A stretch of 64,000 nucleotides of DNA from Candidatus Thiomargarita nelsonii (GTDB lineage Bacteria; Pseudomonadota; Gammaproteobacteria; Beggiatoales; Beggiatoaceae): the NCBI GenBank assembly GCA_000785145.2, contig JSZA02000010.1, forward strand, positions 1-64,000. The letters run 5' to 3'. The position numbers were made by a program, and so were the translations under genes. This document shows positions 51,109 through 61,048 of this stretch, piece by piece. The notes beneath the pieces are model-generated. The model saw only the letters and a program-made list of their open reading frames with translations. It made no database searches and was not told the origin of the DNA. Position 1 is the stretch's first letter; the number at the start of each line of letters is the position of its first letter.

Positions 51109-51380
51109 CCCCCAAGGCGCGTTGCACAGGCTCTAAACAAGCCCGGGTTTCGCGTAAATCTTCGACTTTTTGTTGACGGGATTTGGTCACATCCGAAACC
51201 ACTTGCATATTTGGGGCATATAAAATATTATCTGATAAGGGTACTGATGTTACCTAAATGCTGATTCATTTGTTCAAGGCATTGCGCCTTTTGATCGCCT
51301 TTAAAAAGACCAGCGACATTTTTATAAAGCTCAAAGGCAGTATTGATGCCAGAACCCAGGCTGAGGACAGTTTCTAACAT
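51095..51380 (-). pseudogene. Small helical gene upstream of FGE protein 3 (frameshifted)
   Basis: From the ATG at 51378-51380 (GGAG upstream) it encodes MLETVLSLGSGINTAFELYK, AGLFKGDQKAQCLEQMNQHL, GNISTLIR and a TAA at 51228. In another frame it continues ILYAPNMQVVSDVTKSRQQ and VEDLRETRACLEPVQRAL to a stop overlapping the FGE start. One frameshift separates the two halves of a protein of about 95 residues, mainly helical. Two more broken copies exist (48531, 47051). It might be an accessory protein of the FGE/DGR cassette; it is not recognisable as Avd. Confidence 0.6.
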
Positions 51381-51424
51381 TTGTATTTTGCTCCTATTAA
51401 GGTTTAAAGGAGTCCAAGATAAAT

Positions 51425-51574
51425 CTCCGACAATGATCGTATTATAACAGGATTATATGATTTTTTGGAAGGGCTTGTACTCAAAGAAATCCTATTTTTT
51501 CAAAAAATAGGATTTCTGTCGTTTTGTCCACCGACTGTGAGTACAGCGAATGCTCAACAACGAATAAAACTTTC
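51425..51574. repeat. Upstream region shared with 47098-47250
   Basis: Same content as 47098-47250, including the AAATCC hairpin (51484-51515). 51575-51660 adds a TTGTACTCC/GGAGTCC palindrome pair. Confidence 0.7.
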
Positions 51575-51659
51575 AACCTTACAAAGCTAAAGCTTTGTAC
51601 TCCAACACCCAAAAAAACACGAGGTATTTAGGAGTCCAAAATTTATTTTGGACGAAGCA

Positions 51660-52015
51660 AATCATAGCGGCTTCCACGAACTGCCTTCCCTAGACGGTTG
51701 AACAATAATTTTGTCCGATGGTTTGTGAGACGATCTCCATATTTTTGAAAACATAGCAGCCATTTCTTTTATTTCTGGCTCTGGTAAGATGGGGAGCGGT
51801 AAATGATTATCAGCCATCATCATAATTAACTTGCCATAATCAGCCTATGCCATCGTTTCCTTGCGACTGAGTTGATCCTCAGAATAACGCTTTAAAATAG
51901 TACGCACCTTATCCAACTCAGGCGTCTTATCAATTATGCTGATACCTTGCAAAGCCGCATAAATTTTGGCTTGGTGAAGTAAATTGGTCTCAATGTTTAT
52001 CGTCAAAGTAGGCAT
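51660..52015 (-). pseudogene. Antitoxin-like gene with an internal stop
   Basis: The ATG at 52013-52015 starts MPTLTINIETNLLHQAKIYA, a ribbon-helix-helix VapB-type N-terminus. It runs 56 codons to TAG at 51845. The frame then stays open (ADYGKLIMMMADNHLPLPIL, then EIKEMAAMF) to about 51660. No toxin gene adjoins it. Probably a dying orphan antitoxin. Confidence 0.55.
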
Positions 52016-52054
52016 AAGGTTTCACCTGTTTAAAAAATCTTGGACTCCAAAATA

Positions 52055-52240
52055 CAAATTGCAGGACGCAGAGCGTCCATGCAGGCATTCCCACGCAGAG
52101 CGTGGGAACGAGAAAAAACCTTAACTACAAGGATTACATTTAAGAAAGGATAAGTCAAAACAGGCACGACAGTCTAATTGGGGATCGTATCGGTTTTGAC
52201 TTATCCCTGCTAAAAAATAATCCCTGTAGTTAAAGGTTTT
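52055..52240. repeat. GCAGGACGC and GATAAGTCAAAAC repeats
   Basis: A copy of the GCAGGACGCAGAGCGTCC...GGGAACGAGAAA repeat (52060-52116) is followed by a GATAAGTCAAAAC/GTTTTGACTTATCC palindrome. The latter supplies the last ten codons ([10 protein letters not shown]) of the oxoprolinase gene. Confidence 0.7.
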
Positions 52241-55200
52241 GACCCAAATCCTCCACCCCCCGGCGTTTCAATCACAAACACATCCCCAGCCTGCATATCA
52301 ACCGTTGCCGTCCCCCCCAAATCATCCCTTACACCATCAACACGTTGCACCCAATTCTTCCCAGTTTGTCCAGCCTCACCCCCCGCCATACCATAAGGTG
52401 GCACACGGCGATGTCCTGACAAAATAGAAGCCGTCATCGGCGCCCGAAAACGAATCCGTCGCACCACTCCATCTCCGCCCCGAAAACGTCCATCACCCCC
52501 ACTATTTTCACGAAGTGCAAACGACTCCAATAACACCGGAAAACGCCACTCTAACACTTCCGGATCAGTCAAACGAGAATTCGTCATGTGCGTCTGCACC
52601 GCAGAAGTCCCCGAAAAATATGCCCCCGCACCAGAACCACCACAAATCGTTTCATAATATTGATACTTATCATTACCAAACGTAAAATTATTCATAGTCC
52701 CTTGAGAAGCCGCCATCACTCCCAGCGCACCATACAAAGCATCAGTGATACATTGTGACGTTTCCACATTACCAGCAACCACCGCCGCCGGATAAATCGG
52801 ATTCAATAAACACCCTTCTGGAATAATGATCTCCAAAGGTTTCAAACAACCCGCATTCATAGGAATATCATCCGCCACCAAAGTCCGAAAAACATATAAC
52901 ACCGCCGCCTTACAAACAGCCGTTGGCGCATTAAAATTACTGCTTTGTTGTTTTGAAGTCCCCCTAAAATCAACTATCGCACTACATTTTTCCTTATTAA
53001 TACTGACATTAACAACAATAGCCGCCCCATCATCTAACTCATAACGGAAATCACCCTCACTTAAAACACCTAATAACTGACGCACCGCCGCCTCAGCATT
53101 ATCTTGAACATGCTGCATATAGGCTTGTACAACCTCCAAACCAAAATGCGCCACCATTTTATCTAACTCATGAACACCCGTCGCATTAGCCGCAACTTGG
53201 GCACGTAAATCGGCTAAATTTTGCTCAACATCACGACTACTAGACAATAAATCTCGCAACTCCGCCTCACGCAACTGCCCCTTCTCAACCAACTTAAACA
53301 CATCAATCACAACCCCCTCATCAAACAACGTATGACTATGAGGCGGCATTGAACCCGGCGTAATCCCCCCAATATCAGCATGATGCCCGCGTGAAGCCAC
53401 ATAAAATAAAACCCCTCTTTCTCGTCCCCCCACTCCCACTGCCTCCCCACTAACTCGTCCCCCCACACCCTCCCCACTAGATTCTCGTTCCCACGCTCTG
53501 CGTGGGAATGCCTGCCTGGACGCTCCGCGTCCTGCACCAAAAACCGGCGTAACCACCGTAACATCGGGCAAATGCGTCCCCCCCTGAAAAGGATTATTCA
53601 AAACAAACACATCTCCCGGCACCATAGTATCGCCAGCCTCACGAATAACGGCTTGCACACTATCCCCCATAGAACCCAAATGCACCGGCACATGAGGCGC
53701 ATTAGCAATCAAATCACCATTACTATCAAAAACGGCACAAGAAAAATCTAAACGTTCCTTAATATTAACCGAATAAGCCGTATTAGCCAAAGTCGCGCCC
53801 ATTTGCTCAGCTATCGATCTAAACAAATTATTAAAAATCTCCAACATCACCGGATCAACACTCGTGCTGATTAAAGCATTATCACTTCTTACTAAGCAAC
53901 GACTTAAAACAATATCATAACGAGGCGTGACTTCAGCTACCCAATTAGGCTCAACCACAGTCGTACCCGTTTTCTCAACCAAAATAGCAGGACCCCTGAT
54001 TTTTTGCCCCATAGCTAACTGTGAGCGAGAATAAACGGGCGTGGAATGAGCCTGATCACCACTAAGCATTTTGACACTATCGAGCGGACGAGCAAAATCA
54101 CCACCCCTAGCCTGCTCCTTTTCCACCACACCAAGATGAGCAATCACTTCCACAGAAACCGCATCCACAATCAAAGACTTATCATCACGCACAAACCCAA
54201 AACGTTGCTGATGCGCGATAGCAAAAGCCGCCCTCATCTCCGCACAAGGCGCAAAATCCACCAACAAAGGCGTATCAGTCCCAGCATAATGTAAATGCAC
54301 TCGACATTGTACCGAAATATTCTCCTCTTCAACTAACTCCCTACGTCCTTGAATTTCCAACTCCTTAAAAACAGAATCAAGCCTTAAAGTATCGCTCAAC
54401 TCAGCGATAATAGATTTTTCGTGCATAACGCGAATATCCGCCAAACCCATCCCTAAAGCAGATAACACGCCCGCCTTAGGATGAATCAAAATCCTTTTCA
54501 TACCTAAAGCATCAGCCACCAGACAAGCATGTTGCCCCGCCGCCGCACCAAAACAACACAAAGTATATTCAGTCACATCATAACCGCGTTGCACAGAAAT
54601 TTTTTTAATCGCATTAGCCATATTATCGACAGCGATTTTTAAAAAGCCCTCGGCAACCTGAAAAACAGAACGTTCATGTCCGCAGGCTGCCGCAAGCGCA
54701 GAAAATTTCTCTTTAACGATAGCCTCATCTAGCGGTGCTTGTCCCGATTGACCAAAGACTTGAGGAAAAAAGCGCCCATGTAATTTACCCAACATCACAT
54801 TACAATCAGTAATCGTCAACGGACCACCTTGCCGATAACAAGCCGGACCCGGAATTGCGCCCGCCGAATCAGGACCCACCCGAAAACGCAAACCATCAAA
54901 ATGCACAATCGAGCCCCCACCAGCCGCAACAGTATGAATCCGCATAATCGGCGTTCGCATCCGCACCCCGGCGACGAGCGTTTCAAAATCGCGCTCAAAA
55001 TCACCCGCATAATGCGACACATCGGTAGAAGTCCCCCCCATATCAAAATTGATCACCTTATGAAAGCCAGCCAAAGCCGCCGTTTTCACCGCCCCCACAT
55101 AACCGCCCGCCGGACCAGAAAGAATAGCATCTTTACCTTGAAAGAGATGTGCATCCGTCAACCCCCCATTGGATTGCATAAACAACAACTTGACATCCCC

Positions 55201-55869
55201 TAACTCAGCCGCAACGCTATCCACATAACGGCGCAAAATAGGAGACAAATAAGCATCAACCACCGTCGTATCGCCACGACCGACTAATTTGATGAGGGGG
55301 CTCACTTGATGAGAAACGGAAATTTGACTAAAACCTAAATCACGCGCCAAAGCGGCAACTTCTTGTTCATGCTTAGGAAAGCGATAGCCGTGCATAAAAA
55401 CAATAGCGACAGAATCAAACCCTTGAATCTGGACAGATTCTAACGCCGTGCGGACAGAGTCTAAAGCCACCGGAATTAATTCATCGCCTTGTGCGGAATA
55501 ACGCTCATCGACTTCAATGACTTGCTCATATAACAACTCAGGCAAAACAATATTAAGCGCAAACAAATCGGGACGATTTTGATAACCGATTCTTAAAGCA
55601 TCGCCAAAACCTTTAGTAATTAATAAAACGGAGCGCTCACCCTTGCGCTCAAGTAAAGCATTAGTCGCCACAGTCGTGCCCATTTTGACAGCGGCAATAT
55701 TGGGCACAGACGAGCCTAAAATATCACGAATGCCTTGTACAGCGGCATCCTGATAAAATTGAGGATTATCAGATAAAAGTTTATGGGATAATAAATGCCC
55801 ATCAGGATGTTGAGCGACAATATCGGTGAAAGTGCCACCTCTGTCGATCCAGAATTGCCATTGGTTCAT
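52210..55869 (-). CDS. 5-oxoprolinase (fused HyuA-HyuB type) with an in-frame repeat insertion
   Basis: A 1219-residue cytoplasmic ATP-dependent enzyme opening 5-oxoproline to glutamate. The HyuA half (to about 690) has [49 protein letters not shown] and [17 protein letters not shown]. The HyuB half has [50 protein letters not shown] and GGGGFG at the end. Between VTPVF and VLFYVASRG about 40 extra residues (from [13 protein letters not shown]) are encoded by a palindromic repeat. The last ten residues derive from another repeat. Reading frame intact. Confidence 0.88.
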   Translation of the reverse strand: MNQWQFWIDRGGTFTDIVAQHPDGHLLSHKLLSDNPQFYQDAAVQGIRDILGSSVPNIAAVKMGTTVATNALLERKGERSVLLITKGFGDALRIGYQNRPDLFALNIVLPELLYEQVIEVDERYSAQGDELIPVALDSVRTALESVQIQGFDSVAIVFMHGYRFPKHEQEVAALARDLGFSQISVSHQVSPLIKLVGRGDTTVVDAYLSPILRRYVDSVAAELGDVKLLFMQSNGGLTDAHLFQGKDAILSGPAGGYVGAVKTAALAGFHKVINFDMGGTSTDVSHYAGDFERDFETLVAGVRMRTPIMRIHTVAAGGGSIVHFDGLRFRVGPDSAGAIPGPACYRQGGPLTITDCNVMLGKLHGRFFPQVFGQSGQAPLDEAIVKEKFSALAAACGHERSVFQVAEGFLKIAVDNMANAIKKISVQRGYDVTEYTLCCFGAAAGQHACLVADALGMKRILIHPKAGVLSALGMGLADIRVMHEKSIIAELSDTLRLDSVFKELEIQGRRELVEEENISVQCRVHLHYAGTDTPLLVDFAPCAEMRAAFAIAHQQRFGFVRDDKSLIVDAVSVEVIAHLGVVEKEQARGGDFARPLDSVKMLSGDQAHSTPVYSRSQLAMGQKIRGPAILVEKTGTTVVEPNWVAEVTPRYDIVLSRCLVRSDNALISTSVDPVMLEIFNNLFRSIAEQMGATLANTAYSVNIKERLDFSCAVFDSNGDLIANAPHVPVHLGSMGDSVQAVIREAGDTMVPGDVFVLNNPFQGGTHLPDVTVVTPVFGAGRGASRQAFPRRAWERESSGEGVGGRVSGEAVGVGGRERGVLFYVASRGHHADIGGITPGSMPPHSHTLFDEGVVIDVFKLVEKGQLREAELRDLLSSSRDVEQNLADLRAQVAANATGVHELDKMVAHFGLEVVQAYMQHVQDNAEAAVRQLLGVLSEGDFRYELDDGAAIVVNVSINKEKCSAIVDFRGTSKQQSSNFNAPTAVCKAAVLYVFRTLVADDIPMNAGCLKPLEIIIPEGCLLNPIYPAAVVAGNVETSQCITDALYGALGVMAASQGTMNNFTFGNDKYQYYETICGGSGAGAYFSGTSAVQTHMTNSRLTDPEVLEWRFPVLLESFALRENSGGDGRFRGGDGVVRRIRFRAPMTASILSGHRRVPPYGMAGGEAGQTGKNWVQRVDGVRDDLGGTATVDMQAGDVFVIETPGGGGFGSKPLTTGIIF
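53480..53536. repeat. Palindromic repeat inserted in frame in a coding region
   Basis: ATTCTCGTTCCCACGCTCTG to CTCCGCGTCCTGCACC is an inverse copy of the 49717-49778 family. Together with flanking GGGAGTGGGG-rich DNA (53425-53480) it keeps the oxoprolinase frame open, and its translation begins [15 protein letters not shown]. Confidence 0.85.
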
Positions 55870-55889
55870 ATTTTAATTGATAGTACTTG

Positions 55890-56035
55890 ATGAGCAAGTT
55901 TTTTTGACTTGACATTGTTGTTGGAGTCCAAAGCTTTAGCTTTGGACATGCCCGCCGTTTGTCCAAAGCTAAAGCTTTGGACTCCATAAAAGGCAAAATG
56001 TCAAGATCAAAAAACTTGATCATCGAGTAGTAGGA
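55890..56035. repeat. Nested inverted repeat upstream of the oxoprolinase gene
   Basis: An inner palindrome GGAGTCCAAAGCTTTAGC...GGACTCC (55922-55986) is enclosed by imperfect arms GATGAGCAAGTTTTTTTGAC and TCAAAAAACTTGATCATC. Half of the outer arm recurs at 385-410. Confidence 0.65.
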
Positions 56036-56064
56036 GTCCAAAATTTATTTTGGACGAGCAAAAT

Positions 56065-56454
56065 TTATTGAATCAGTTTATCCTCAAGTTCAGTATAAAG
56101 CTTGAACTTGCCGTCAGCAGACAAGAGCAAGGCATTGTGGATTAACGCAGTTGCAATGATAATACGATCTTGCGGATCACTGTGGTGTTCCTGCAAATCA
56201 ACAGCTTGGCAGGCGATTTCAGGCGTAATGGGGATGAGTTGTACATCCGAACCAGTCAGTGCTTTATCAAACCATTCATTACGTGGGTAGGGAAGTTGAA
56301 TTCGATTATGCCGATCCAACCAAGAAACCTCAAACAAGCTGATAGCCGACACACCCACTTGGTCAGCCAGTTCGATATGCTCCAGCCAAGTTGTTTTCAA
56401 TTTGGGGTTTTGGTTGATCCACCACAACCAAACATGTGTATCTAGAACAATCAT
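56065..56454 (-). CDS. VapC-type PIN-domain toxin 4
   Basis: A 129-residue PIN protein: IVLDTHVWLWWINQ, VSAISLFEVSWLDRHNRI, HHSDPQDRIIIATALIHNA and LLSADGKF. The acidic residues D, E, D, D are all present. It overlaps the antitoxin by 4 bases (ATGA). Confidence 0.87.
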   Translation of the reverse strand: MIVLDTHVWLWWINQNPKLKTTWLEHIELADQVGVSAISLFEVSWLDRHNRIQLPYPRNEWFDKALTGSDVQLIPITPEIACQAVDLQEHHSDPQDRIIIATALIHNALLLSADGKFKLYTELEDKLIQ

Positions 56455-56672
56455 AAAGAAAAATCCCAGTCTGATGAGGGGACACTGTCAAAAATATCAC
56501 CCATTATTTTTACTTTACCTGCAATATCTGGATGTGGGGTGCGCTTTACACGTTTAGTCACATCTTTCAGTACCAGAAAAATAGTCTCAAATTGTTTATT
56601 TGCTGGTAGTTTGGGCAGATATTTGAGGTTACCGGATCGATCAGTTTCAAGAATCAAGCGTTCAGCATACAT
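56451..56672 (-). CDS. Antitoxin partner of toxin 4
   Basis: A 73-residue protein; ERLILETDRSGNLKYLPKLP and FETIFLVL are typical of a small antitoxin family adjoining PIN genes. The acidic end (IFDSVPSSDWDFSL) would block the PIN site. AAGGAGA precedes the ATG. Confidence 0.75.
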   Translation of the reverse strand: MYAERLILETDRSGNLKYLPKLPANKQFETIFLVLKDVTKRVKRTPHPDIAGKVKIMGDIFDSVPSSDWDFSL

Positions 56673-56796
56673 ATACTTCTCCTTTCAGTCGAAATGACAA
56701 TCAAAAACATACTTGGTAAAGAGAGGAGATTCTTTGAATGTAATTATACTGTTTATAGTGACATTTATTTTAAATTAGATGCACAAAAATTTTATC

Positions 56797-56862
56797 ACGA
56801 TCACCTTATGAAAGCCAGCCAGCCCTTTTCACCGCCCCCACATTCGCCTTGGGCGGAATAAC
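56797..56862. pseudogene. Scrambled scraps of the oxoprolinase gene
   Basis: GATCACCTTATGAAAGCCAG, TTTTCACCGCCCCCACAT and GGCGGAATAACGCT match pieces of 55050-55110 and 55490-55505, shortened and joined. The rest of 56673-56949 shows no gene. Confidence 0.5.
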
Positions 56863-56949
56863 GCTAAACATTATATTTTAATCGGAGTCCAAAATTTATT
56901 GATTGAAAATGTTAAAATACTACCTATCATACTTCTTTGGAGGCACATT

Positions 56950-57993
56950 ATGAAATTTCCCTACAGCATTTGTGATTTTTATAAACTCATCACAAACGAT
57001 TTTTTCTACGTTGATCGCACCAACCGCATTCCTCTCATTGAAAAGGCGGTTATCCTGAATTGGGATTTTTCGAGTATCGATCCCACCGGAGAACCGCGTG
57101 AAACGAAGAACCGGGCGTAAATTCGGCAAAGAATGCACAATCATATCAATGGCAGCTTTGAACAGTTCATCAGCAATTATAAAGGTTTTTGGGATTATGA
57201 CATTCAACTTCATCCAACAGATGCGCTGCGTTCACTGCAATCGGTTTTTGCAGCCGTTAAAAGCACTCCCTATAAAATATACCTATTGATTGATGAATAT
57301 GACACCATCTTCAAAGCCGTTAAATCAGGCACAAAAGGGCTGGGCATAGATCGTATATTCATCACTGGCGTTTCACCCGTCGTGATGAGTGATATTACCA
57401 GCGGCTTTAACATGGCCGAAAATATTTACTTTGAACCGGAATTTAATAACTTGTGTGGCTTTTGGGAAACTGAGATAGCTGAGGCTCTACAGCAAATTGC
57501 TATTTCTTGCAACTTATCAACTGAAAAAGTCACCCAAGTGCTTGAAATTATGCGGGTATTTTACGATGGTTATAACTTTAGCAACGAGCCTCAAGCGTTA
57601 ATCTACAACCCAACATTGGCACTTTACTTTCTAAAGCATTTTCAAAAGCGTTGCCAATATCCGCGTCGCATTTTGGACACCAACTTGGCAATGGATAAAG
57701 GGAAAATTACTTACATCCGTCCCGATATGCGACAATATCAGTTGTTGGATTTTTTGATTGAATTTAAATATGTCAGCTTGAAAAAAGCGGAATTGAGTGG
57801 TGAACAGGCCAAAAAAATGAGCCTTTCCGAACTGAATGCTTTAGAAGCCGTCAAAGAAAAAATAGCCGAATCAAAAACGCAACTTAATAATTATCGGCAA
57901 ATTTTGCTCTCTCATTATGGCAACAAATTACGCTTACGTACTTATAGTGTCGTGGCGGTGGGCTATGAGCGCTTGGTGGTTTGTGAAATATAA
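56950..57993 (+). pseudogene. AAA-ATPase-like/DUF1703 family gene, deleted and frameshifted
   Basis: It starts well (GGAGG, then ATG at 56950; FPYSICDFYKLITNDFFYVDRTN). The P-loop region (usually PRRFGKSL) is absent and the frame breaks at about 57118. It resumes at 57133 with EQFISNYKGFWDYDIQ, IYLLIDEYDTIFKAVK (Walker B), RIFITGVSPVVMSDITSGFN and MRVFYDGYNFS. The C-terminal nuclease-like domain is shortened and ends in unrelated repeat-derived residues. The intact family has 500-550 residues. Confidence 0.8.
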
Positions 57994-58106
57994 AAGTTAA
58001 GGGCAACCATAAAGGATTGCCCCTACATGTAATATCATTTTTAATCAATAGTAGGAGTCCAAAATTTATTTTGGACGAGTCCAAGATAAATCTTGGACTC
58101 CTGAAT

Positions 58107-59423
58107 TCAGTCTTTTCCCAAATCATCTAAAGATAAACCACGATATTCAAAAGAATAGCCTTTTAAAGGCAGCTTGCTTGCTTTTTCTTTTAACTGTTTT
58201 AACTGGCTTAGGCGAATTTGTTTGGGGTTACGTTTAACTTCGGCTATCAATGCCGTTTTATCCAGTTCATTCAGTGCCACAATATCAATTTCATTTTTGT
58301 TACCGGTTTCCCAGTAGTTGCCAATAACACTGTAGCGACCACTGTTCGCCAGTTGCTCTTGAAACAAACGTTCGAGCCAATGACCACTGTAAGTAGCAAA
58401 TTCCCGCTGAATCATCAGCTGTAAAAATTTAAAATTACCGATTTCAACAGCACTACGATAATGATGCACAAAACGAAACCAGAAACTTAAAAAAGCATCC
58501 TGAATACGATATTTCACTTGGCGAGTATTAGGTTTTGATAAGATAGGAACAATTCGCTGAATAATCTCAAATTCCCGTTCTAAGCGTTGCAGATAAGGCC
58601 CCACAGACATTTCCAAAACCGATTCAATTTGGCTGCGGCTAGTCTTTCCATTTGCAATACAAGCAAGAATAGAAAAATAAGTACTCTGCTCACCCCCAAA
58701 CTCTTCAGCAAGACGATACTTTCCCTCTTCAATCACTAGACTATGTTCACCCAACCATTGCTGCCACAAATCAGAATTAACATCTGTTCTGCTCAGCCAA
58801 TCTAAATATTTAGGAACACCACCACTTAAAGTGTACCAAATCAACCAATTTTCAGGGCTAAAGCGATCTTGGTCTTTTAGCAATTCAGCAATATAAAGCG
58901 GCTTAAGTGGTTGCAGGTTGAGACGATTATCCGCACGTCCGAACAAAGGTTCTTTGCTGTCTTGAAATATTTTTGTCATGAGAGAATATAAAGACCCACA
59001 ACAAATGAGGTGTATGCGACTTTGCAAACGATTTTGATCCCAAAGGTTTTGCAGATCGGAGAAAAAGCTGTTGTTAAGACGGGCAATATCCTGAAATTCA
59101 TCCAATATAACTGTTAAAGGCTGTTGCTTTGTATATTCAAACAGGATAGATAGGATGTCGCTTAATCGTTTGGGGTTGCCGAAAATGGGGATGTCTAGCT
59201 GTGTGCGTATATGTGAGGCAAACTCTTCACAAAGCAATGGTTCAGATTTGCGTGAAATGAACAAGTAAAGTGCCTTTTTGTATTGATAGACTTGTTGAAG
59301 TAATGCTGTTTTACCCACACGGCGGCGACCTAGCAATAACGTCAGGCTAGATTGCCCGCCCGATGCTTGTTGTGACCATTTTAATAGCTGTTTGGTTTCT
59401 GTTTCACCGTTATAAAATATCAT
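58107..59423 (-). CDS. ATPase_2/DUF234-type ATP-binding protein
   Basis: A 438-residue STAND-like ATPase from the ATG at 59421-59423 (TTG 59441 is an alternative). Walker A LLGRRRVGKTALLQQ, Walker B LTVILDEFQDIA, GSLYSLMTKIF (sensor-like), and the SGGVPKYL motif of the family are present. The C-terminal DUF234 domain has WLERLFQEQL, WETGNKNEIDIVALN and ALIAEVKRNPK, a PD-(D/E)XK-like D...ExK site. It may couple ATP hydrolysis to a nuclease; the biological role of the family is not established. Confidence 0.8.
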   Translation of the reverse strand: MIFYNGETETKQLLKWSQQASGGQSSLTLLLGRRRVGKTALLQQVYQYKKALYLFISRKSEPLLCEEFASHIRTQLDIPIFGNPKRLSDILSILFEYTKQQPLTVILDEFQDIARLNNSFFSDLQNLWDQNRLQSRIHLICCGSLYSLMTKIFQDSKEPLFGRADNRLNLQPLKPLYIAELLKDQDRFSPENWLIWYTLSGGVPKYLDWLSRTDVNSDLWQQWLGEHSLVIEEGKYRLAEEFGGEQSTYFSILACIANGKTSRSQIESVLEMSVGPYLQRLEREFEIIQRIVPILSKPNTRQVKYRIQDAFLSFWFRFVHHYRSAVEIGNFKFLQLMIQREFATYSGHWLERLFQEQLANSGRYSVIGNYWETGNKNEIDIVALNELDKTALIAEVKRNPKQIRLSQLKQLKEKASKLPLKGYSFEYRGLSLDDLGKD

Positions 59424-59475
59424 AATAATATTATAACACAAATTACTGTAACAAAAATTACAGTTTTATAACTCG

Positions 59476-59640
59476 GAAGAAAATAGTGCTTTACAACAAA
59501 TTAAAGAACGACGCTACTTTGAAAAATATCAAACGAGTGGTGGTTGTTGCACTAGCTTTAGCGCATTCTTTAATGTATGTCTTAACCTTTAGCCACTTGA
59601 ATAAATTTACTCCAGCCCAATATAAAAAAAAACCTGAATC
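59476..59640 (+). pseudogene. C-terminal scrap of an AAA-ATPase-like/DUF1703 gene
   Basis: EENSALQQIKERRYFEKYQ is the typical last-domain segment of that family. Shortly after, another frame reads NIKRVVVVALALAHSLM to a stop at about 59650. No upstream part remains. Either can be chance outside the first 20 residues. Confidence 0.4.
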
Positions 59641-59664
59641 TGGAGCGTGAAGTTAAAAACCATT

Positions 59665-60411
59665 ATGAAAAAAGAGACTGAACTAAAATTGTTAAGGAAA
59701 ATAGAAGCCTTAGAAAAAGAAATAAAAGAGATAAAAGGCGAGAACAAAGAACAAATTCCCACCTATCAATACAGCAAGATTAGAGATATTGACTTAGATG
59801 AGATTGTGAATATATCTCAAAAACTCAATCGAACCAAGTTTAATAAATGGTTCATTAACGATATTAATATAAGTAACAAAGACGAATCATTTTTACTTGA
59901 ACTTTTAGAACAAGAGGAGAACTATATATCCTTATATAATGAAGAGACATTAAAAATGAGATTTTTAAGTCCATTGCTTAGGAGAATTAACTTCAAAACT
60001 GATCATTTTCAAGATTTTTATAACGAAAAAATCATTTATAAAACGGACAAATTCATTTTGAATGGAGAAGTGGATTTTGTTATATCTACAGGATTAAGAA
60101 GAGCATCGATCCCCTATTTTTTTATACAAGAATTTAAACGAAGTGAAGAGTATGGAAATCCGAGACCACAATTACTAGCTGAGCTTATAAGTGCTGTAGA
60201 ACTTAATGGCTGGAAACAGATAAAGGGTGCTTATATCATAGGAGAAAATTGGAATTTCGTGATTTTAGAAAAATTAGACAAAGATAAATATCAATATTTT
60301 ATCAGTCGGACATTTAATTCTACTGTTCTGGAAAATCTGAAAGAAATTTTTAAAAATTTGTTATTTGTAAAGAATGAGATAATTAAGAAATTGGGATCAA
60401 AGTCACATTAA
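59665..60411 (+). CDS. Predicted PD-(D/E)XK nuclease-like protein
   Basis: A 248-residue protein from the ATG at 59665 (GTG at 59647 would add six residues). An N-terminal coiled coil (LLRKIEALEKEIKEIKGENK) precedes a domain with EETLKMRFLSPLLRRINF, NGEVDFVIS and PYFFIQEFKRSEEY, a D...ExK arrangement. Proteins like this occur in multigene families in cyanobacteria and large sulfur bacteria. Role unknown; AT-rich codon use compared with neighbours. Confidence 0.55.
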   Translation: MKKETELKLLRKIEALEKEIKEIKGENKEQIPTYQYSKIRDIDLDEIVNISQKLNRTKFNKWFINDINISNKDESFLLELLEQEENYISLYNEETLKMRFLSPLLRRINFKTDHFQDFYNEKIIYKTDKFILNGEVDFVISTGLRRASIPYFFIQEFKRSEEYGNPRPQLLAELISAVELNGWKQIKGAYIIGENWNFVILEKLDKDKYQYFISRTFNSTVLENLKEIFKNLLFVKNEIIKKLGSKSH

Positions 60412-60600
60412 TTCGTCCAACTCGCCACCCTTCAATTATCTCGAAAAAATAGTTAACAGCTAAATTTAGCACACTAAACTGTAAACTACTTTTGAAGGGT
60501 GTCTTTTTTCCGGTTCAATATTAACAGCTGGCTCGAAAAAAGCACCCAGATTTTTTTCTACGCAAGCATTTAATAAGACAGGAGTTACCAAAAGGTGACT

Positions 60601-60901
60601 TCTTGTTCTTTATAAACAGTTCAATCACCACATCAGGCGTTTTACCCCCTTCTTCCCAAACGACCCAACTTAAACATCAGGACCCTTAAAGTCTTGGTTA
60701 CGCACCTGTGACGCGCTAAAATAGACAAACATATTACCACTGACGTAGCCATCTGGACGTTGCGCTAACCAAGTGTGTAAGGTATCAATTCTTGGCTGGG
60801 CAGGCTAAATGGGAAAGGCTCACCCCCCCCTTGGTAGGATGTTCATATTTAGAGGGCGGCAATGCCACATCATTTTGGCGCTTTTCTAAAGCAACGGCCA
60901 T
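60601..60901 (-). pseudogene. Uma2 (DUF820) family endonuclease-like gene, degraded
   Basis: From the ATG at 60899-60901 the minus strand reads MAVALEKRQN, LPPSKYEHPTKGG. After frameshifts come DTLHTWLAQRPDGYVSGN, MFVYFSASQVRNQDFKGPD and VVWEEGGKTPDVVIEL, the core of Uma2 proteins. Several frameshifts and stops; the C-terminal catalytic half is gone. 60412-60600 holds nothing else I can name. Confidence 0.7.
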
Positions 60902-61048
60902 AACACGCTCCAAAGTTTAATTTTAAAAAGTATCATTTTACTCCTTTGAAAAAAGACGTGCAAGAAACTAGAGCATTTGAGTTATAATTAACACCTTTCA
61001 AAACTGTCAAACAAAATGACCACAATAACATAAGGAGATCGTTCCACA

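Noticed and set aside
44696..51380. Complete DGR in the window
   Set aside because: No reverse transcriptase motif (such as YxDD) and no adenine-rich template repeat were found in any frame or gap; only target genes are present.
52239..52427. Plus-strand proline-rich frame
   Set aside because: Antisense to the conserved 3' end of the oxoprolinase gene.
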